This document shows, piece by piece, positions 22,011 to 31,267 of a DNA stretch of 55,169 nt (positions are counted from its first letter, which is position 1; each line of letters begins with the position of its first letter). Source of the stretch: Phycisphaerae bacterium (lineage in GTDB: Bacteria; Planctomycetota; Phycisphaerae; UBA1845); contig JAUIEW010000005.1 of the NCBI GenBank assembly GCA_030429365.1, forward strand, positions 1-55,169, given 5' to 3'. The notes under the pieces are model-generated. The model saw nothing but the letters and a program-made list of their open reading frames with translations. It made no database searches and was not told where the DNA came from. The position numbers and the translations under genes were made by a program.

Positions 22011-23108
22011 ATGCGAACATTCGGTCAAACGCGAAGTGTTCTGGCGTTTTGCTTTGGTGCGATCTTCCTCATCCATGCAAGTTGCACGCAACGTGCATCG
22101 CACGAACAAGCTGCACATCTGGACAATCGCCGCAACACCATGACGCATTATAAAGCAGCAAAAGAACGACGCTCAAGCAATAAGAGATCTAACAATCGAT
22201 TCCAAGACGACCGGGTCAACAACTCTCAACGCTCATCAGCTTGGAAACAGTCAGCAAAGTCGACTACGGGATCGCGTTATTCGAATGGTGGCGATTCTCA
22301 GTCTCGCGACAAGAACAAGCGGGGGCCGGCGAATACGGGCACGTGGGCAAGCGACTCAATGGGCGGCGGGCAATCATCCCAAGCGTCGATAGATGCTAAG
22401 GCGTCTGCCAACTCGGGACATGCACCATCATTGAACAGTTCATCACCTAAGTACGCGGGTAAACATAAGTCCGAGCGAGAAAGTTCAATTGGCGCAACGG
22501 ACGGAAGTGATATCGCCAATGCCAAATCCTCCAATGCGGAATCAATGAGTAATCGTGGGCAACGTTCAAACGGATCAGCCAATTCGCAAGAACGCAAACC
22601 GGTCCCGGTAAGACCGCCGCGAGAGGTTGAGATTTCCGAGACCGGTGCTCCCCAGATCGCCTACCCCGAGGCTCCTGTTGCACCAGCAGTTTCTTCCGCG
22701 CAGATCGATGCGCTGCAACTTCCGGCGAACGATCCAAGACGGCCAGTGGTCGGAATCTGGGAGCAAATCTCGGGAGGCAATAGCGCGGATTTCGCCGAAG
22801 GAAATTACAGCCGTACGGTTCTTCTGTTTCGCACCGACGGTATCTTGGAAATCGTGCGGTGGTACGGCGACAAGTATGAGATTCGAATTGACAGCAAGCT
22901 GTCTTACACCATGATTTCCGGCGGGAAGATTCGGTTGAATTCAAAAGGGAAAACAGGCTCAAAAAAAGCTTATTCGATTCCGCTCGGCAATGGAAAATCA
23001 ACGACCGTGCGGCCCGCGACTGCGCGGTTTCCGGCTGAGTTGAAATTCAGCGCAAACGCCGACCAACTGGTTCTCGCGGAAAAGGTTTACCAAAAAACCG
23101 AGAACTAG
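22011..23108 (+). CDS. Lipoprotein with long Ser/Asn-rich linker and C-terminal beta domain
   Basis: A 365-residue protein. AGGAA lies 7 nt before the ATG. The signal peptide ends at a lipobox-like IHASC. Residues ~45-205 are low-complexity, rich in Ser, Asn, Gln, Lys and Arg, and end in a Pro-rich piece (KPVPVRPPREVEISE), which suggests a flexible tether. The last ~125 residues form a compact beta domain starting DPRRPVVGIWEQISG and including YSRTVLLFRTDGILEIVRWYG, reminiscent of lipocalin-like or stress-response domains. No name can be given. It converges on the GTPase operon, with 7 nt between the stops, and may be a companion to it. Confidence 0.75.
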   Translation: MRTFGQTRSVLAFCFGAIFLIHASCTQRASHEQAAHLDNRRNTMTHYKAAKERRSSNKRSNNRFQDDRVNNSQRSSAWKQSAKSTTGSRYSNGGDSQSRDKNKRGPANTGTWASDSMGGGQSSQASIDAKASANSGHAPSLNSSSPKYAGKHKSERESSIGATDGSDIANAKSSNAESMSNRGQRSNGSANSQERKPVPVRPPREVEISETGAPQIAYPEAPVAPAVSSAQIDALQLPANDPRRPVVGIWEQISGGNSADFAEGNYSRTVLLFRTDGILEIVRWYGDKYEIRIDSKLSYTMISGGKIRLNSKGKTGSKKAYSIPLGNGKSTTVRPATARFPAELKFSANADQLVLAEKVYQKTEN

Positions 23109-23115
23109 CAGTTCA

Positions 23116-24012
23116 TCACTGCGTCACGAAACCGGTGCCAGGACACAGTATCACGCTGGAATCAGCGCTCAACGGAATGACATCGTAATCGTATCCGCTT
23201 GCTACAGCGATTTGTCGTAAAGTAAGAAACGCATCGTAAGAATCGGGCAAAACGATCATGTAGAGAAAGTTTGAGTCCCGGGGTGCGAGTTCACGCAAAC
23301 TGGTCCACCGCGCCGAGTCGCCAAGGCGTTCGTCGACGTTCATTCCAGCGCCCCGGCGCAGTTTGACCTGCGTGCAACCGTTTCCTACTTCAACGTAATC
23401 GATGTCCCTTCTTACGGCATCAATCACGGGCCGGAATCCGCCAGATTCTCCGTCGAGAATAAATAGACGATCTGATGACAACACCAGATGGACCGGCCGA
23501 AGCTGTGTTGCTTTTGACAGTGGTAGCCGCGCATTGAGTTTACGCACGGACTGTTCCCTTTGAATTTCCTTTTCCAACTGTTCCACTTCTCTCTTGAGAT
23601 CACCTGTTCCTTTTTCAACCACCTGCATTTTTTGGTCGACCGTATTCTGTTTGTCTTGCATTTTCGCAAGTGCGTCCTTGGCTTCTGCGAATCGGGTTTT
23701 CGCTGCCTCAAGATCGGCCGCGATACGAGTCAGGATTGTGGTCCATTTGGTGTCGGGCTCGGTCACGAGGTTTTCCAAGTAAACAGCCAGATCGAGCTTT
23801 CGTGCTGTCTCGGCACTGGCCTCATCGAATTCCGTTTGCAGGGACACCATGTGGGCTGCTGATTTTGAAGTTTGCTGTGTCACTTGCCCCGCTTGCCCAC
23901 CGGTCAGAAGGCACAGCAGAATTGCAATGAACATAATTCCACCGAACATGTTGGTGATTGTGTCCAGCATCATGTCCATGCTATCGTCTGCTTGAGAGCC
24001 TCGACCTCGCAT
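23116..24012 (-). CDS. MotB/ExbD-like one-TM coiled-coil subunit (B2)
   Basis: A 298-residue protein starting at ATG 24012, which overlaps the previous stop (TGATG). A GTG 3 nt earlier is possible. The N-terminus has one membrane helix preceded by an Asp in a MotB-like setting: MLDTITNMFGGIMFIAILL (compare MotB D-x-x-T). A coiled coil of ~110 residues follows (residues ~45-155), with many Glu/Lys heptads. The C-terminal domain (~170-298) has RPVHLVLSSDRLFIL and NFLYMIVLPDSYDAF, similar in layout to the neighbouring subunit at 24012-24836. No OmpA peptidoglycan-binding motif is seen. It is the last gene of the operon. MotB/ExbD-type proteins use the membrane Asp to couple ion flow to motion. 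Confidence 0.75.
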   Translation of the reverse strand: MRGRGSQADDSMDMMLDTITNMFGGIMFIAILLCLLTGGQAGQVTQQTSKSAAHMVSLQTEFDEASAETARKLDLAVYLENLVTEPDTKWTTILTRIAADLEAAKTRFAEAKDALAKMQDKQNTVDQKMQVVEKGTGDLKREVEQLEKEIQREQSVRKLNARLPLSKATQLRPVHLVLSSDRLFILDGESGGFRPVIDAVRRDIDYVEVGNGCTQVKLRRGAGMNVDERLGDSARWTSLRELAPRDSNFLYMIVLPDSYDAFLTLRQIAVASGYDYDVIPLSADSSVILCPGTGFVTQ

Positions 24013-24836
24013 CACTTATTCTCCGACGCGAGTTCGTTGTATTGAAGAACCGTCCAGTCTTCCGGTAACAAGTCGAGCCCTTGAGCAAATCCAAGATCGT
24101 CGATGAGTTCCCACATGGCGTCTCGCAGTTCGACGCCAGACGGCTTCAAGACCAACAGGACATAGTGTTGTTCCGCAGAATAACTCCGTAGCCACTCACG
24201 GACCGCTTCCATGCGCAGGGTTCGATCCATATGTGCCAGCGTAATGACACCCTGTTCGGATCCAACAACGCCGACGCGAATGGCATTGGCCGATGCGACG
24301 ACCAGTAATGGGGATTTGGCTGCATTTTGGTTGAGAAAGTACGTGAGGCCGCGGTTCGCGCGTACAGCCCGAAGTTCCGCAACGAGCCGTTCCTTCTCCT
24401 GCTCCAATTCCGCTACTTTTTCGAGTTTGGCGCGCGTTTCGTCGTCCGAAACCGTTTCCTTTAGCGACTCAAACCCAGCCCGAAGCTCCTCATCAGCCTG
24501 CTTAGTTTGTTTGTACAGATCCGAAAGTTTCTGTCGTTGGGCAGCAACGTGCTCGATATCGACGCGCGAATCTCGCGATTCATCGAGCTTCTTTTTCGCC
24601 CGGGCAATGCGTTCATCTAACTGCTGCTCTTCAATTGTCACGTTTTGCAGATCTTGCTCCAGCGCTTCGGCGGCTGAATCCGTTTCGACTGCCGGTGGTG
24701 CGCTTACCATGGCGTTGGTCAAGTGAAGGCACATAAGCATGACAATGAGCAAGAGTATGCCAATCACCGCGGTCATGATGTCCTGGAACGCGAAGAAGCT
24801 TACCGGCTGCTCTTGTTGATGTCGTGATCGGCGCAC
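24012..24836 (-). CDS. MotB/ExbD-like one-TM coiled-coil subunit (B1)
   Basis: A 274-residue protein from GTG 24836, which follows a GGGGGG ribosome site and lies 4 nt past the channel gene's stop. A longer frame would overlap that gene by 74 nt. The membrane helix reads FFAFQDIMTAVIGILLLIVM. The Asp followed by I-M-T matches the MotB channel signature (D-F-M-T), so ion coupling is likely. A coiled coil follows (~50-165, for example AELEQEKERLVAELRAV). The C-terminal domain has SPLLVVASANAIRVGVVGS and YVLLVLKPSGVELRDAMWEL. It differs strongly in sequence from the second subunit downstream but has the same plan. The stop overlaps the next start. Confidence 0.78.
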   Translation of the reverse strand: MRRSRHQQEQPVSFFAFQDIMTAVIGILLLIVMLMCLHLTNAMVSAPPAVETDSAAEALEQDLQNVTIEEQQLDERIARAKKKLDESRDSRVDIEHVAAQRQKLSDLYKQTKQADEELRAGFESLKETVSDDETRAKLEKVAELEQEKERLVAELRAVRANRGLTYFLNQNAAKSPLLVVASANAIRVGVVGSEQGVITLAHMDRTLRMEAVREWLRSYSAEQHYVLLVLKPSGVELRDAMWELIDDLGFAQGLDLLPEDWTVLQYNELASENK

Positions 24837-24840
24837 CTCA

Positions 24841-25722
24841 TCAGCCCCCCGAGTCTTCCAGTATACGAAGCCGATTGACAATGTTGCGTTGGCAGTACTC
24901 TTTGCAATCGTCAAGAAAGCCTTCCTCAGCCCGGCGCACGAACGTAAGTATCAACTGCACGCCAAGAGCACCGAGCAGACCTTGCAGGGTGGTTTCAAAA
25001 GCTACGGAAAGGCCGCCAGTAACTTGTTGCAGGGCGGGTTTGATCGTCTCGATATCGTTCGCAGCCGAAAGCACTTGTCCGAACTCCCCAATGGCAGCCG
25101 AAAGCCCAAGCACCGTGCCGATGAAGCCAAGCACCGGGATCGCCCAAACCAATCCTCGGACGACGGTATAACTCGAATCGAAAATCGCTTCGTCGGTGTT
25201 GGCTTGAGATTCGAGTACTTCTCCAACATCACTGATGCGCCTCATGTTGCGGAGATTGGAAAGCGCGAGCTGCACTCTGTTGAACAGGACAAAATCACGA
25301 GGCCGATCGACGCGCTCAAACATATCCTCCAACACCGATTCCACGTTCAAAAGCGAGAGCGTAAACGTCGGATCATCGGGAATAATGCGTATCCTTAGCG
25401 CTTTTCTTTGAGCTCGAAGCTTGAGCACTTTGCAACCGAGTATGAGCAGCGACCATGTCGTCAAAACCACAATGGCCCGGGGCACCCAACCGCGTTGCGT
25501 GAGCGATTGGGTGATGTAATGGTCCGGGATCAGGGCAAGCCCGCCATAGACCGCAACTGTGATGATCCCGGCAAGTACGATCACGGTAAGCTGAATCGGT
25601 TGCGTGTACCTACCAGCCGGCAGGCCGATTCGACGCTCGGGATCGACCCGATGAAACGCGAGCTGGGGCATGTGGCCCGATTCTTCATAGGCATATTGTT
25701 GATTGCGGTTTTCGCGCGGCAT
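24841..25722 (-). CDS. MotA/TolQ/ExbB-like channel subunit
   Basis: A 293-residue protein from ATG 25722. A TTG 12 nt earlier, overlapping the GYF gene's stop, is the alternative. Two N-terminal helices (QLTVIVLAGIITVAVYGGLA and AIVVLTTWSLLILGCKVL) are followed by a cytoplasmic part with an NRVQLALSNLRNMRRISDVG helix. The conserved pair of channel helices comes next: VWAIPVLGFIGTVLGLSAAI and SVAFETTLQGLLGALGVQLI. The PxLGxxGTVxG motif is the family hallmark, with conserved Thr residues that line the proton path. With the two MotB-like proteins downstream it should form a 5:2-type ion-driven stator. It has no flagellar genes nearby. Confidence 0.88.
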   Translation of the reverse strand: MPRENRNQQYAYEESGHMPQLAFHRVDPERRIGLPAGRYTQPIQLTVIVLAGIITVAVYGGLALIPDHYITQSLTQRGWVPRAIVVLTTWSLLILGCKVLKLRAQRKALRIRIIPDDPTFTLSLLNVESVLEDMFERVDRPRDFVLFNRVQLALSNLRNMRRISDVGEVLESQANTDEAIFDSSYTVVRGLVWAIPVLGFIGTVLGLSAAIGEFGQVLSAANDIETIKPALQQVTGGLSVAFETTLQGLLGALGVQLILTFVRRAEEGFLDDCKEYCQRNIVNRLRILEDSGG

Positions 25723-25730
25723 TGGTGGTC

Positions 25731-26036
25731 TCAATCGAGTAGCTCAACATCCATGGGGTCGTCGTCGGCGCGTGCAAATGACGGCGGCACGGGAGGTGGC
25801 TGCGGTTCTGCGGCATTGGGATGAACGGTTCTTGAGGCGTCCACTTGAGCCCCCGTATCCTCCAGGTATTGCCATCGAGGCAATTCGTGAAGATGGAGCC
25901 ACGTTTGCTGATCGGCAGAAACGCGGTGCAATGGCCCGATCAATCCTTGATTGGCCTGCCGGGTGATTTCGTCGGCTGTAAATGGACCGCTGATTCGTGC
26001 GCGGTACTTGACAAAGAGTTGGCCATTCTCATTCAT
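25731..26036 (-). CDS. Small GYF-like domain protein
   Basis: A 101-residue cytoplasmic protein. Residues ~5-58 resemble GYF_2 domains: LFVKYRARISGPFTADEI, then ANQGLIGPLHRVSAD and TWLHLHELPRWQYL. The tail is Pro-rich and acidic (AAEPQPPPVPPSFARADDD). GYF domains bind proline-rich peptides. The GAP1-like protein in this operon carries a Pro/Ala/Lys-rich linker (~residues 270-290) that could be a ligand (inference). The gene starts 6 nt after the 980-residue gene and ends just before the channel gene, so it is firmly inside the operon. The ribosome site GGAG overlaps the upstream stop. Confidence 0.7.
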   Translation of the reverse strand: MNENGQLFVKYRARISGPFTADEITRQANQGLIGPLHRVSADQQTWLHLHELPRWQYLEDTGAQVDASRTVHPNAAEPQPPPVPPSFARADDDPMDVELLD

Positions 26037-26042
26037 CGAGTA

Positions 26043-28985
26043 CTACTCCGAGTTGGCGGCTTGCATCCAGGGCGGGCGCTGAAACAGCGGCGTTCCAACT
26101 GCGGGACGGTTACCCGGAACTAACGTTACTTCTCCATTCGATACATGTCCACACGGCTCAAAATCGATCCGACCGGAATCGTTGAGACGAACCACGCCGA
26201 CTTCGCCGTCAGGAGTACCGTCTAGGATCACATGCGTATCGTCGTTTGTCCAAACGAGTCCAACAGGATTCAAAGGCTTCGCCCGCAAATGCAGCTTCTG
26301 AAAAGCTTCGTCCGATTGCTTGATCAAGGACTCTAAGTTCGGAAGTTCATTTAACATTTCGCTTGCGGTCCGGCTGGCATTCTTGACGCTCCCGGAATTG
26401 ACATGGGGCCACGGAACTTCGTCGAGCGGCCACCGTCCGTACTCGGCTTGTTCGACCTTCACGAGGAACTCGCCAAGCTCCGTAAAATCAAGATTCTGAG
26501 GCCAGGTTTCCTGAAGGTGCCACGCAATCAAGATTTGAATCATTCTGAGTCGCAAGACAACATTGATCTTTCGACCGTTCGCAATCTTGCGGGCAAGGCT
26601 GAGGTGCGACGTCCGCCATTTGGATGGCCCAATACCCCTGAGGAATCTAAGTGCATTCTTCGCATAGGTTGCGATGGGGGCATCTTCGATTCTTGGTTTC
26701 GGCTGAACTGGGACTCTTTCCTGATCGCGCTTCTCCGGATCGTCGAGGCTTTCCAGGGATTTGATGACACCGGTCATTCGGCAAAGCGAATCGTCGCAAC
26801 TCATTTCACCCAAAAGATAGAATTGCCGTCGATCGCCATCAGTTGCCTCGATCGTCGCTTGTTTGAGTCGAGCCATCCACGAAGGTGGCTCAAAGAGTTG
26901 TCGGAGCCGTGACGTTCCCGAGTCCTTTGGATCGAGCGCCTTGACGGCATGCTCAAAATACCCAGTCAACTGTTCGCTGAAATCCTTGCCGATCACCGAG
27001 TCAACGGTTCTTGCTGCTTGTGTCGTTGCGTCGAGACACGCTTTGGCTTTCTCGGCATTGTTGACACCGATATCCCCGTTCCACGTGTCTACAAGGGTGT
27101 TCCAATCGTGCAGTGTCCGCCACGCCGGCTCGTTCCGAAGCACCTTCTGCAATTCAACCGCTTCGGGGCGTTCCGGAAAGGTGTCGACGAACGTTTGTTC
27201 CGCTATCGCCAGCCTGGCGAGATCCGGAAATGAGTCGCGAACGGACCCGAGCGAATCGCCAGCCTCATTCAAACGGGATTTCCGATCTCTTCTGGCGCTT
27301 AGGTCTTCACGAAGCTTGAGAAGCTGTTCGCCAACGGCAGAGATGAGTTCATCCGACACGTTTTTTGTTCGACGCAATTCATCATACTGCCTGGCAAGCT
27401 GTTCGAGTCTTTTGACAGCCTGTTCATAGGGGAGCTCGCTCTCGATAATCTCGCGATATTCGTCGTTGAGTGTCGTAAACCGGGTTTGAAAATCCTGGTC
27501 CAGCCCAGATTGATGATCGCGTCTGGCTTTTGAAATTGCGTTACGCAGATTGGCGACATCGAGCTTCTCATCCTCGAAACGAGCCAGCCTTCGAGCCTCG
27601 TCCAACACGCTGTCTATTGAATGGTCGAGCGGATCCGCCACTGCGATTTGATTGATACAGGCTTCGAGATTGCTTCGCCTGGCTGCGTCCTGTTTAACCA
27701 GCGCATCGTGCTCTTCGCGCCGAGTAACGATCTCCGCTTCATTCCAGAGTTCGGGTTTGCCCCGCTGCAATTCATCGAGCAACTTCTGCGACTTTCTCGA
27801 ATCTCCGCTTTCAAGTGCGGTGTCAAGTTGCGTCACCCAGGTGCCCAACGTTCGTGCCCGATCCTGCTCTCCGAGCCACCACCAGACGGATGTGCCTGAA
27901 ATTGCAATCGCTGCGATAACGGCAAGTGCGATGAGCCTCGTGCGGACCCGGCTCTTGGACGAATGTTCGTCTTGGCGCGAACGATAACGAGACACCAACG
28001 CCTTGGGAATCTCCCGTTCGGCACGCTTCAATCGTTCGTAGAGCGGCTCAAGCACATTCGCCGGTTCGCCCGAGTCCAGCAATTCTTCCAACCGCGCGAG
28101 ATCGTGTTGGAACTGGATCGCGGACTCGCGTTCGTTCTCGCGCTTGTGCCACCAGTTCAGTGGCTCCTTCGCGACATCGGTAATTGCGCTCGAAGGGGAA
28201 AACCGCGTGTCGCCGCTGAGTTGTTCCCATTCGACGACAGCCGTTCGCATCGCCGATTCGTTTTTTGCCGCATGCGCTTCGGACATTGCATTCGATATTC
28301 TTGCAAACTCAATCATGGCATGCTGATACTTGAGCTTGTGTACGGACTCCCCGAGGACCTGCAGCAACCGGTCAGGAGGTTGAGAAATCCACTCGCGGTG
28401 CATCAACTCGGTCTGGAGCGATTCAAGCGCCTTGAAATTCCGATCGGAAATCGCAAGTTTGGCCTCTTTTTCGATCTCGGTCAGCCGATAAGCTTCCAAC
28501 TCGCCTCGTTGCGTTGGCCAAGCCGTGTTGTCCGGATCTAATTGCTCAAGCGTGAGCAGCATTTCAAGTCGGTCAGCGATTGGCGCGCTGGCCAGAGCCA
28601 GCATTCTGTATTTTGCAAGATGCGGAGCAAGCAATTCTTCGCGATCGTAAGCGTCACAAAGATCGGCGGCTGCGTCGAGGTCGGGACGCGGAACATCGAC
28701 GATGCCATTGGCTTTGCAAAGCCGATCCCAGGAGCCCCATGCGTATCCCATTGAAAGCTGAGCGACCGTCTCGATGGCATCGGGCTGCTGTTCAACCAAC
28801 CGCAACGCTTCGCATTGCAAACCCTTTCGCAACCAGGCATGCGCTCGATCGATCCGCTCATTTGCCGCAACAAGCGCAACCCGATACGCCCCAACAAGTT
28901 CGTTCAACTCGGTGGTTGATGCCAAATCAGGCTGCGCAACAATGCGCCTGATCTGTCGGCACAGGCTGTTCAGGGAACTGTTCAT
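26043..28985 (-). CDS. 980-residue one-TM protein with helical repeats
   Basis: No named family was recognised. The cytoplasmic first 350 residues are alpha-helical and TPR-like in character (CEALRLVEQQPDAIETVAQL, later KLAISDRNFKALESLQTELM). A single membrane helix lies at ~351-371 (LIALAVIAAIAISGTSVWWWL). Beyond it are ~330 residues of long charged helices, probably coiled coil, then a globular C-terminal part with an all-beta end (VGLVWTNDDTHVILDGTPDG). Its ATG overlaps the GAP1 gene's stop (ATGA), so the two products are translated together. The topology would put ~350 residues inside the cell and ~600 outside, enough to reach across the periplasm. A scaffold or sensor is inferred. Confidence 0.7.
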   Translation of the reverse strand: MNSSLNSLCRQIRRIVAQPDLASTTELNELVGAYRVALVAANERIDRAHAWLRKGLQCEALRLVEQQPDAIETVAQLSMGYAWGSWDRLCKANGIVDVPRPDLDAAADLCDAYDREELLAPHLAKYRMLALASAPIADRLEMLLTLEQLDPDNTAWPTQRGELEAYRLTEIEKEAKLAISDRNFKALESLQTELMHREWISQPPDRLLQVLGESVHKLKYQHAMIEFARISNAMSEAHAAKNESAMRTAVVEWEQLSGDTRFSPSSAITDVAKEPLNWWHKRENERESAIQFQHDLARLEELLDSGEPANVLEPLYERLKRAEREIPKALVSRYRSRQDEHSSKSRVRTRLIALAVIAAIAISGTSVWWWLGEQDRARTLGTWVTQLDTALESGDSRKSQKLLDELQRGKPELWNEAEIVTRREEHDALVKQDAARRSNLEACINQIAVADPLDHSIDSVLDEARRLARFEDEKLDVANLRNAISKARRDHQSGLDQDFQTRFTTLNDEYREIIESELPYEQAVKRLEQLARQYDELRRTKNVSDELISAVGEQLLKLREDLSARRDRKSRLNEAGDSLGSVRDSFPDLARLAIAEQTFVDTFPERPEAVELQKVLRNEPAWRTLHDWNTLVDTWNGDIGVNNAEKAKACLDATTQAARTVDSVIGKDFSEQLTGYFEHAVKALDPKDSGTSRLRQLFEPPSWMARLKQATIEATDGDRRQFYLLGEMSCDDSLCRMTGVIKSLESLDDPEKRDQERVPVQPKPRIEDAPIATYAKNALRFLRGIGPSKWRTSHLSLARKIANGRKINVVLRLRMIQILIAWHLQETWPQNLDFTELGEFLVKVEQAEYGRWPLDEVPWPHVNSGSVKNASRTASEMLNELPNLESLIKQSDEAFQKLHLRAKPLNPVGLVWTNDDTHVILDGTPDGEVGVVRLNDSGRIDFEPCGHVSNGEVTLVPGNRPAVGTPLFQRPPWMQAANSE

Positions 28986-31267
28986 TCAGCGTTCCCTTTG
29001 TCATCATCTGAATTGCCATCGTCAGTTTCAGATTTGTTTGTTGCGGTTTGATCTGGCCTTGCTGGTATCTTGAATACAAGTTCGATGATCGGAAGCCCAT
29101 AGGCGTTTCTTATCACCAACGTTTCAGTGAGCTTGTCACCTGACCGAATATGCGAATTGATGCGACGCAGTATTTCAAGAATTGGTAATTCTCCTGCCTC
29201 TTCCCCGGGCAAGTTCCTCGATATTTCTACGTCTATTTGGTTTGGCTTACCATTCTTGAATGTGGACTCGGATATCGCAAGGACAGTTTCATCACTAGAT
29301 CGCCCAAACCGAATGATCTTCTCCGACTCCTCTTTTCGTTCCTCTTCACTGAATTCCCATGACCACTCATTCTCAAAGTGCGGAATGCCGATACTCCAAT
29401 TCTCAAATTTGCATTCATTGGCAGACCAGTCGCTTGGGATCGAGTTATTCTTACTGGCAGGTTCCGCAAAAGTTAATTCGCACGGAGAGGATGTTATAGA
29501 CGTGCCAAGCCACATAATGGCAAGCGCGTAACCGGGTCGAGTTGGATGCTTGAAGTAGAATCCGCCTAGCGGCTTGGGTGTAAGACTAGGTGATAACTTC
29601 AATAACCTAAGTTTGATTGCACCCGCTTCAACGGCCTTAATATTAACAAGCGACTTTGGCGGCCCTACGTTTGACATCGAAGTGGTCTTGTCCGCATATA
29701 ATTCGGCGCCTTTGAATTTCAGCACTCGATCTGTCACAGGGCTACCATTTGCATGAGCCAACGAAATGATTTCGAGTTTTCGATTAGCCGACATCCATTC
29801 AACCGGAATATCCGCTATCCCGTCGCTTGAGAAAATCGCTGGCGCAAAGCTGAACTGTTCCGGTTCTATTTCATCCTGCTCTGCAATTGCAATTGTAATT
29901 GGCGAGTTTACGTCCTTGCTCGCTGTGGGGGATTGCGCGTTCTCGAGCCGCACTTCCAGTTCTGCCTTCTCAATAGATTGCACGTCAGGCTGGTCGTCCT
30001 TGGCGATCGATTGAGTTGCCCGATCATCTGCCAATGGAATCTCGCCCTCATTTTCTTCCATGTGAATCCTGGTGGGCAGGGTGGCCACCGATGGACTGTT
30101 TGTGGATGCGTCTTCAACGTAGATGCTGGAGCCGGATGCCGATTCCTGCGCATTGTCGCCAACTTCACCGTCATCCTCGCGAACTTCGGCCATTTCCAAT
30201 TCGGGTTCTGAATCGGGTACCGACGATCGAAATGCGATCGCACCAATAATGAGACCGAGAAGGAACGCAACCGCGCTGCATGCGGCAATGACCCGCTTGT
30301 CATTCTTGACTAGGATGACCGAACTCGGTGCCGAAGCAGTACGCTCCTTCGAGAGCAACTCCTCCGACAACGCCATCTGATCCAAGGCATCATCTCCACC
30401 AGGAGCCGCTTGAGGCTTCGGGGCGACCAGTTTCTGCGGTGCCGCCTGCGTCGGTTTCTTCAACGCAACAACGCGGCCGGCTCGCGCGTTGTTTGCATAT
30501 TCGCATTCGGGCAAACTTGTTCGTGCCACAAGGTCGATGGTGTTGGAATCCGTCATTCCGGGTATGGCCATCGGGCTCTCGGTCGACGAAGGGACACACC
30601 GCAATGCACATGTTATCCCCGGATCGACTTCGCCCGTGACCGCAGTCGAGAAAGTCAGTTTCCACCTGGCGGCCGGCGGTACGAGAGCTGTTACCTCATT
30701 GAGAAGCTCGAGAATGGGCCAGTTTTCGGGATGCCTTAGATAGATTGGCCCGCCCGGGCGCTTGATCCACGAATGCAGCGGCCAACCGGCCCAACCTGCA
30801 TCGCCCGTTAGTTTCTGCCACGTATTGCATGGACGCGCGACAACCTCTTGATTCGGCAAACCCTCGACAGCTTCGAGCAGCCGCGGTTCTTCAGCCCACT
30901 CCTGACGAAAGAGCCTGCTCTGCCCAAGTAGTGAGGCCGGACCTGCAGGACTTAAGGATTGCCCCGGCAATACAATGTGGTGCGCGATGCGATTCGAGCG
31001 TCCTGTGTAATCCGGCGAACAGGGTGCTATGCGCGACAATATACGCACGGTAGAATTGCCTCGCTGAAGAATCGCGAAGCGATTAACGATTCGCGAACTT
31101 TCACCGCCGGTTCCTTTTGACTGCGAGCTTTGACTATAACCCGAAAGTCGTTCCAGCGACTCGACCAGCCATGCAGGCATTCCCTTGGTGTGGGCAACAG
31201 TTGTAAAACCTCTGGTTCCCGGCTTCAGACCGCGAGGCACCGACGTGTGGATCAATTCCATGATCAT
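28982..31267 (-). CDS. GAP1-N2 (GTPase-associated protein 1) domain membrane protein
   Basis: A 761-residue protein. The first ~260 residues match the GAP1-N2 family well: ELIHTSVPRGLKPGTRGFTT, then GMPAWLVESLERLSGY and SNRIAHHIVLPG, with NTWQKLTGDAGWAGW further on. A linker rich in Pro/Ala/Lys (~268-290) leads to one membrane helix at ~325-346 (VIAACSAVAFLLGLIIGAIAF). About 410 residues follow outside, acidic at first and then a beta-rich domain. GAP1 proteins are named for always occurring with DO-GTPase genes and are predicted conflict-system components. The gene starts with ATG overlapping the GTPase stop (ATGA) and ends overlapping the next start. Its biochemical role is unknown. Confidence 0.85.
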   Translation of the reverse strand: MIMELIHTSVPRGLKPGTRGFTTVAHTKGMPAWLVESLERLSGYSQSSQSKGTGGESSRIVNRFAILQRGNSTVRILSRIAPCSPDYTGRSNRIAHHIVLPGQSLSPAGPASLLGQSRLFRQEWAEEPRLLEAVEGLPNQEVVARPCNTWQKLTGDAGWAGWPLHSWIKRPGGPIYLRHPENWPILELLNEVTALVPPAARWKLTFSTAVTGEVDPGITCALRCVPSSTESPMAIPGMTDSNTIDLVARTSLPECEYANNARAGRVVALKKPTQAAPQKLVAPKPQAAPGGDDALDQMALSEELLSKERTASAPSSVILVKNDKRVIAACSAVAFLLGLIIGAIAFRSSVPDSEPELEMAEVREDDGEVGDNAQESASGSSIYVEDASTNSPSVATLPTRIHMEENEGEIPLADDRATQSIAKDDQPDVQSIEKAELEVRLENAQSPTASKDVNSPITIAIAEQDEIEPEQFSFAPAIFSSDGIADIPVEWMSANRKLEIISLAHANGSPVTDRVLKFKGAELYADKTTSMSNVGPPKSLVNIKAVEAGAIKLRLLKLSPSLTPKPLGGFYFKHPTRPGYALAIMWLGTSITSSPCELTFAEPASKNNSIPSDWSANECKFENWSIGIPHFENEWSWEFSEEERKEESEKIIRFGRSSDETVLAISESTFKNGKPNQIDVEISRNLPGEEAGELPILEILRRINSHIRSGDKLTETLVIRNAYGLPIIELVFKIPARPDQTATNKSETDDGNSDDDKGNAE

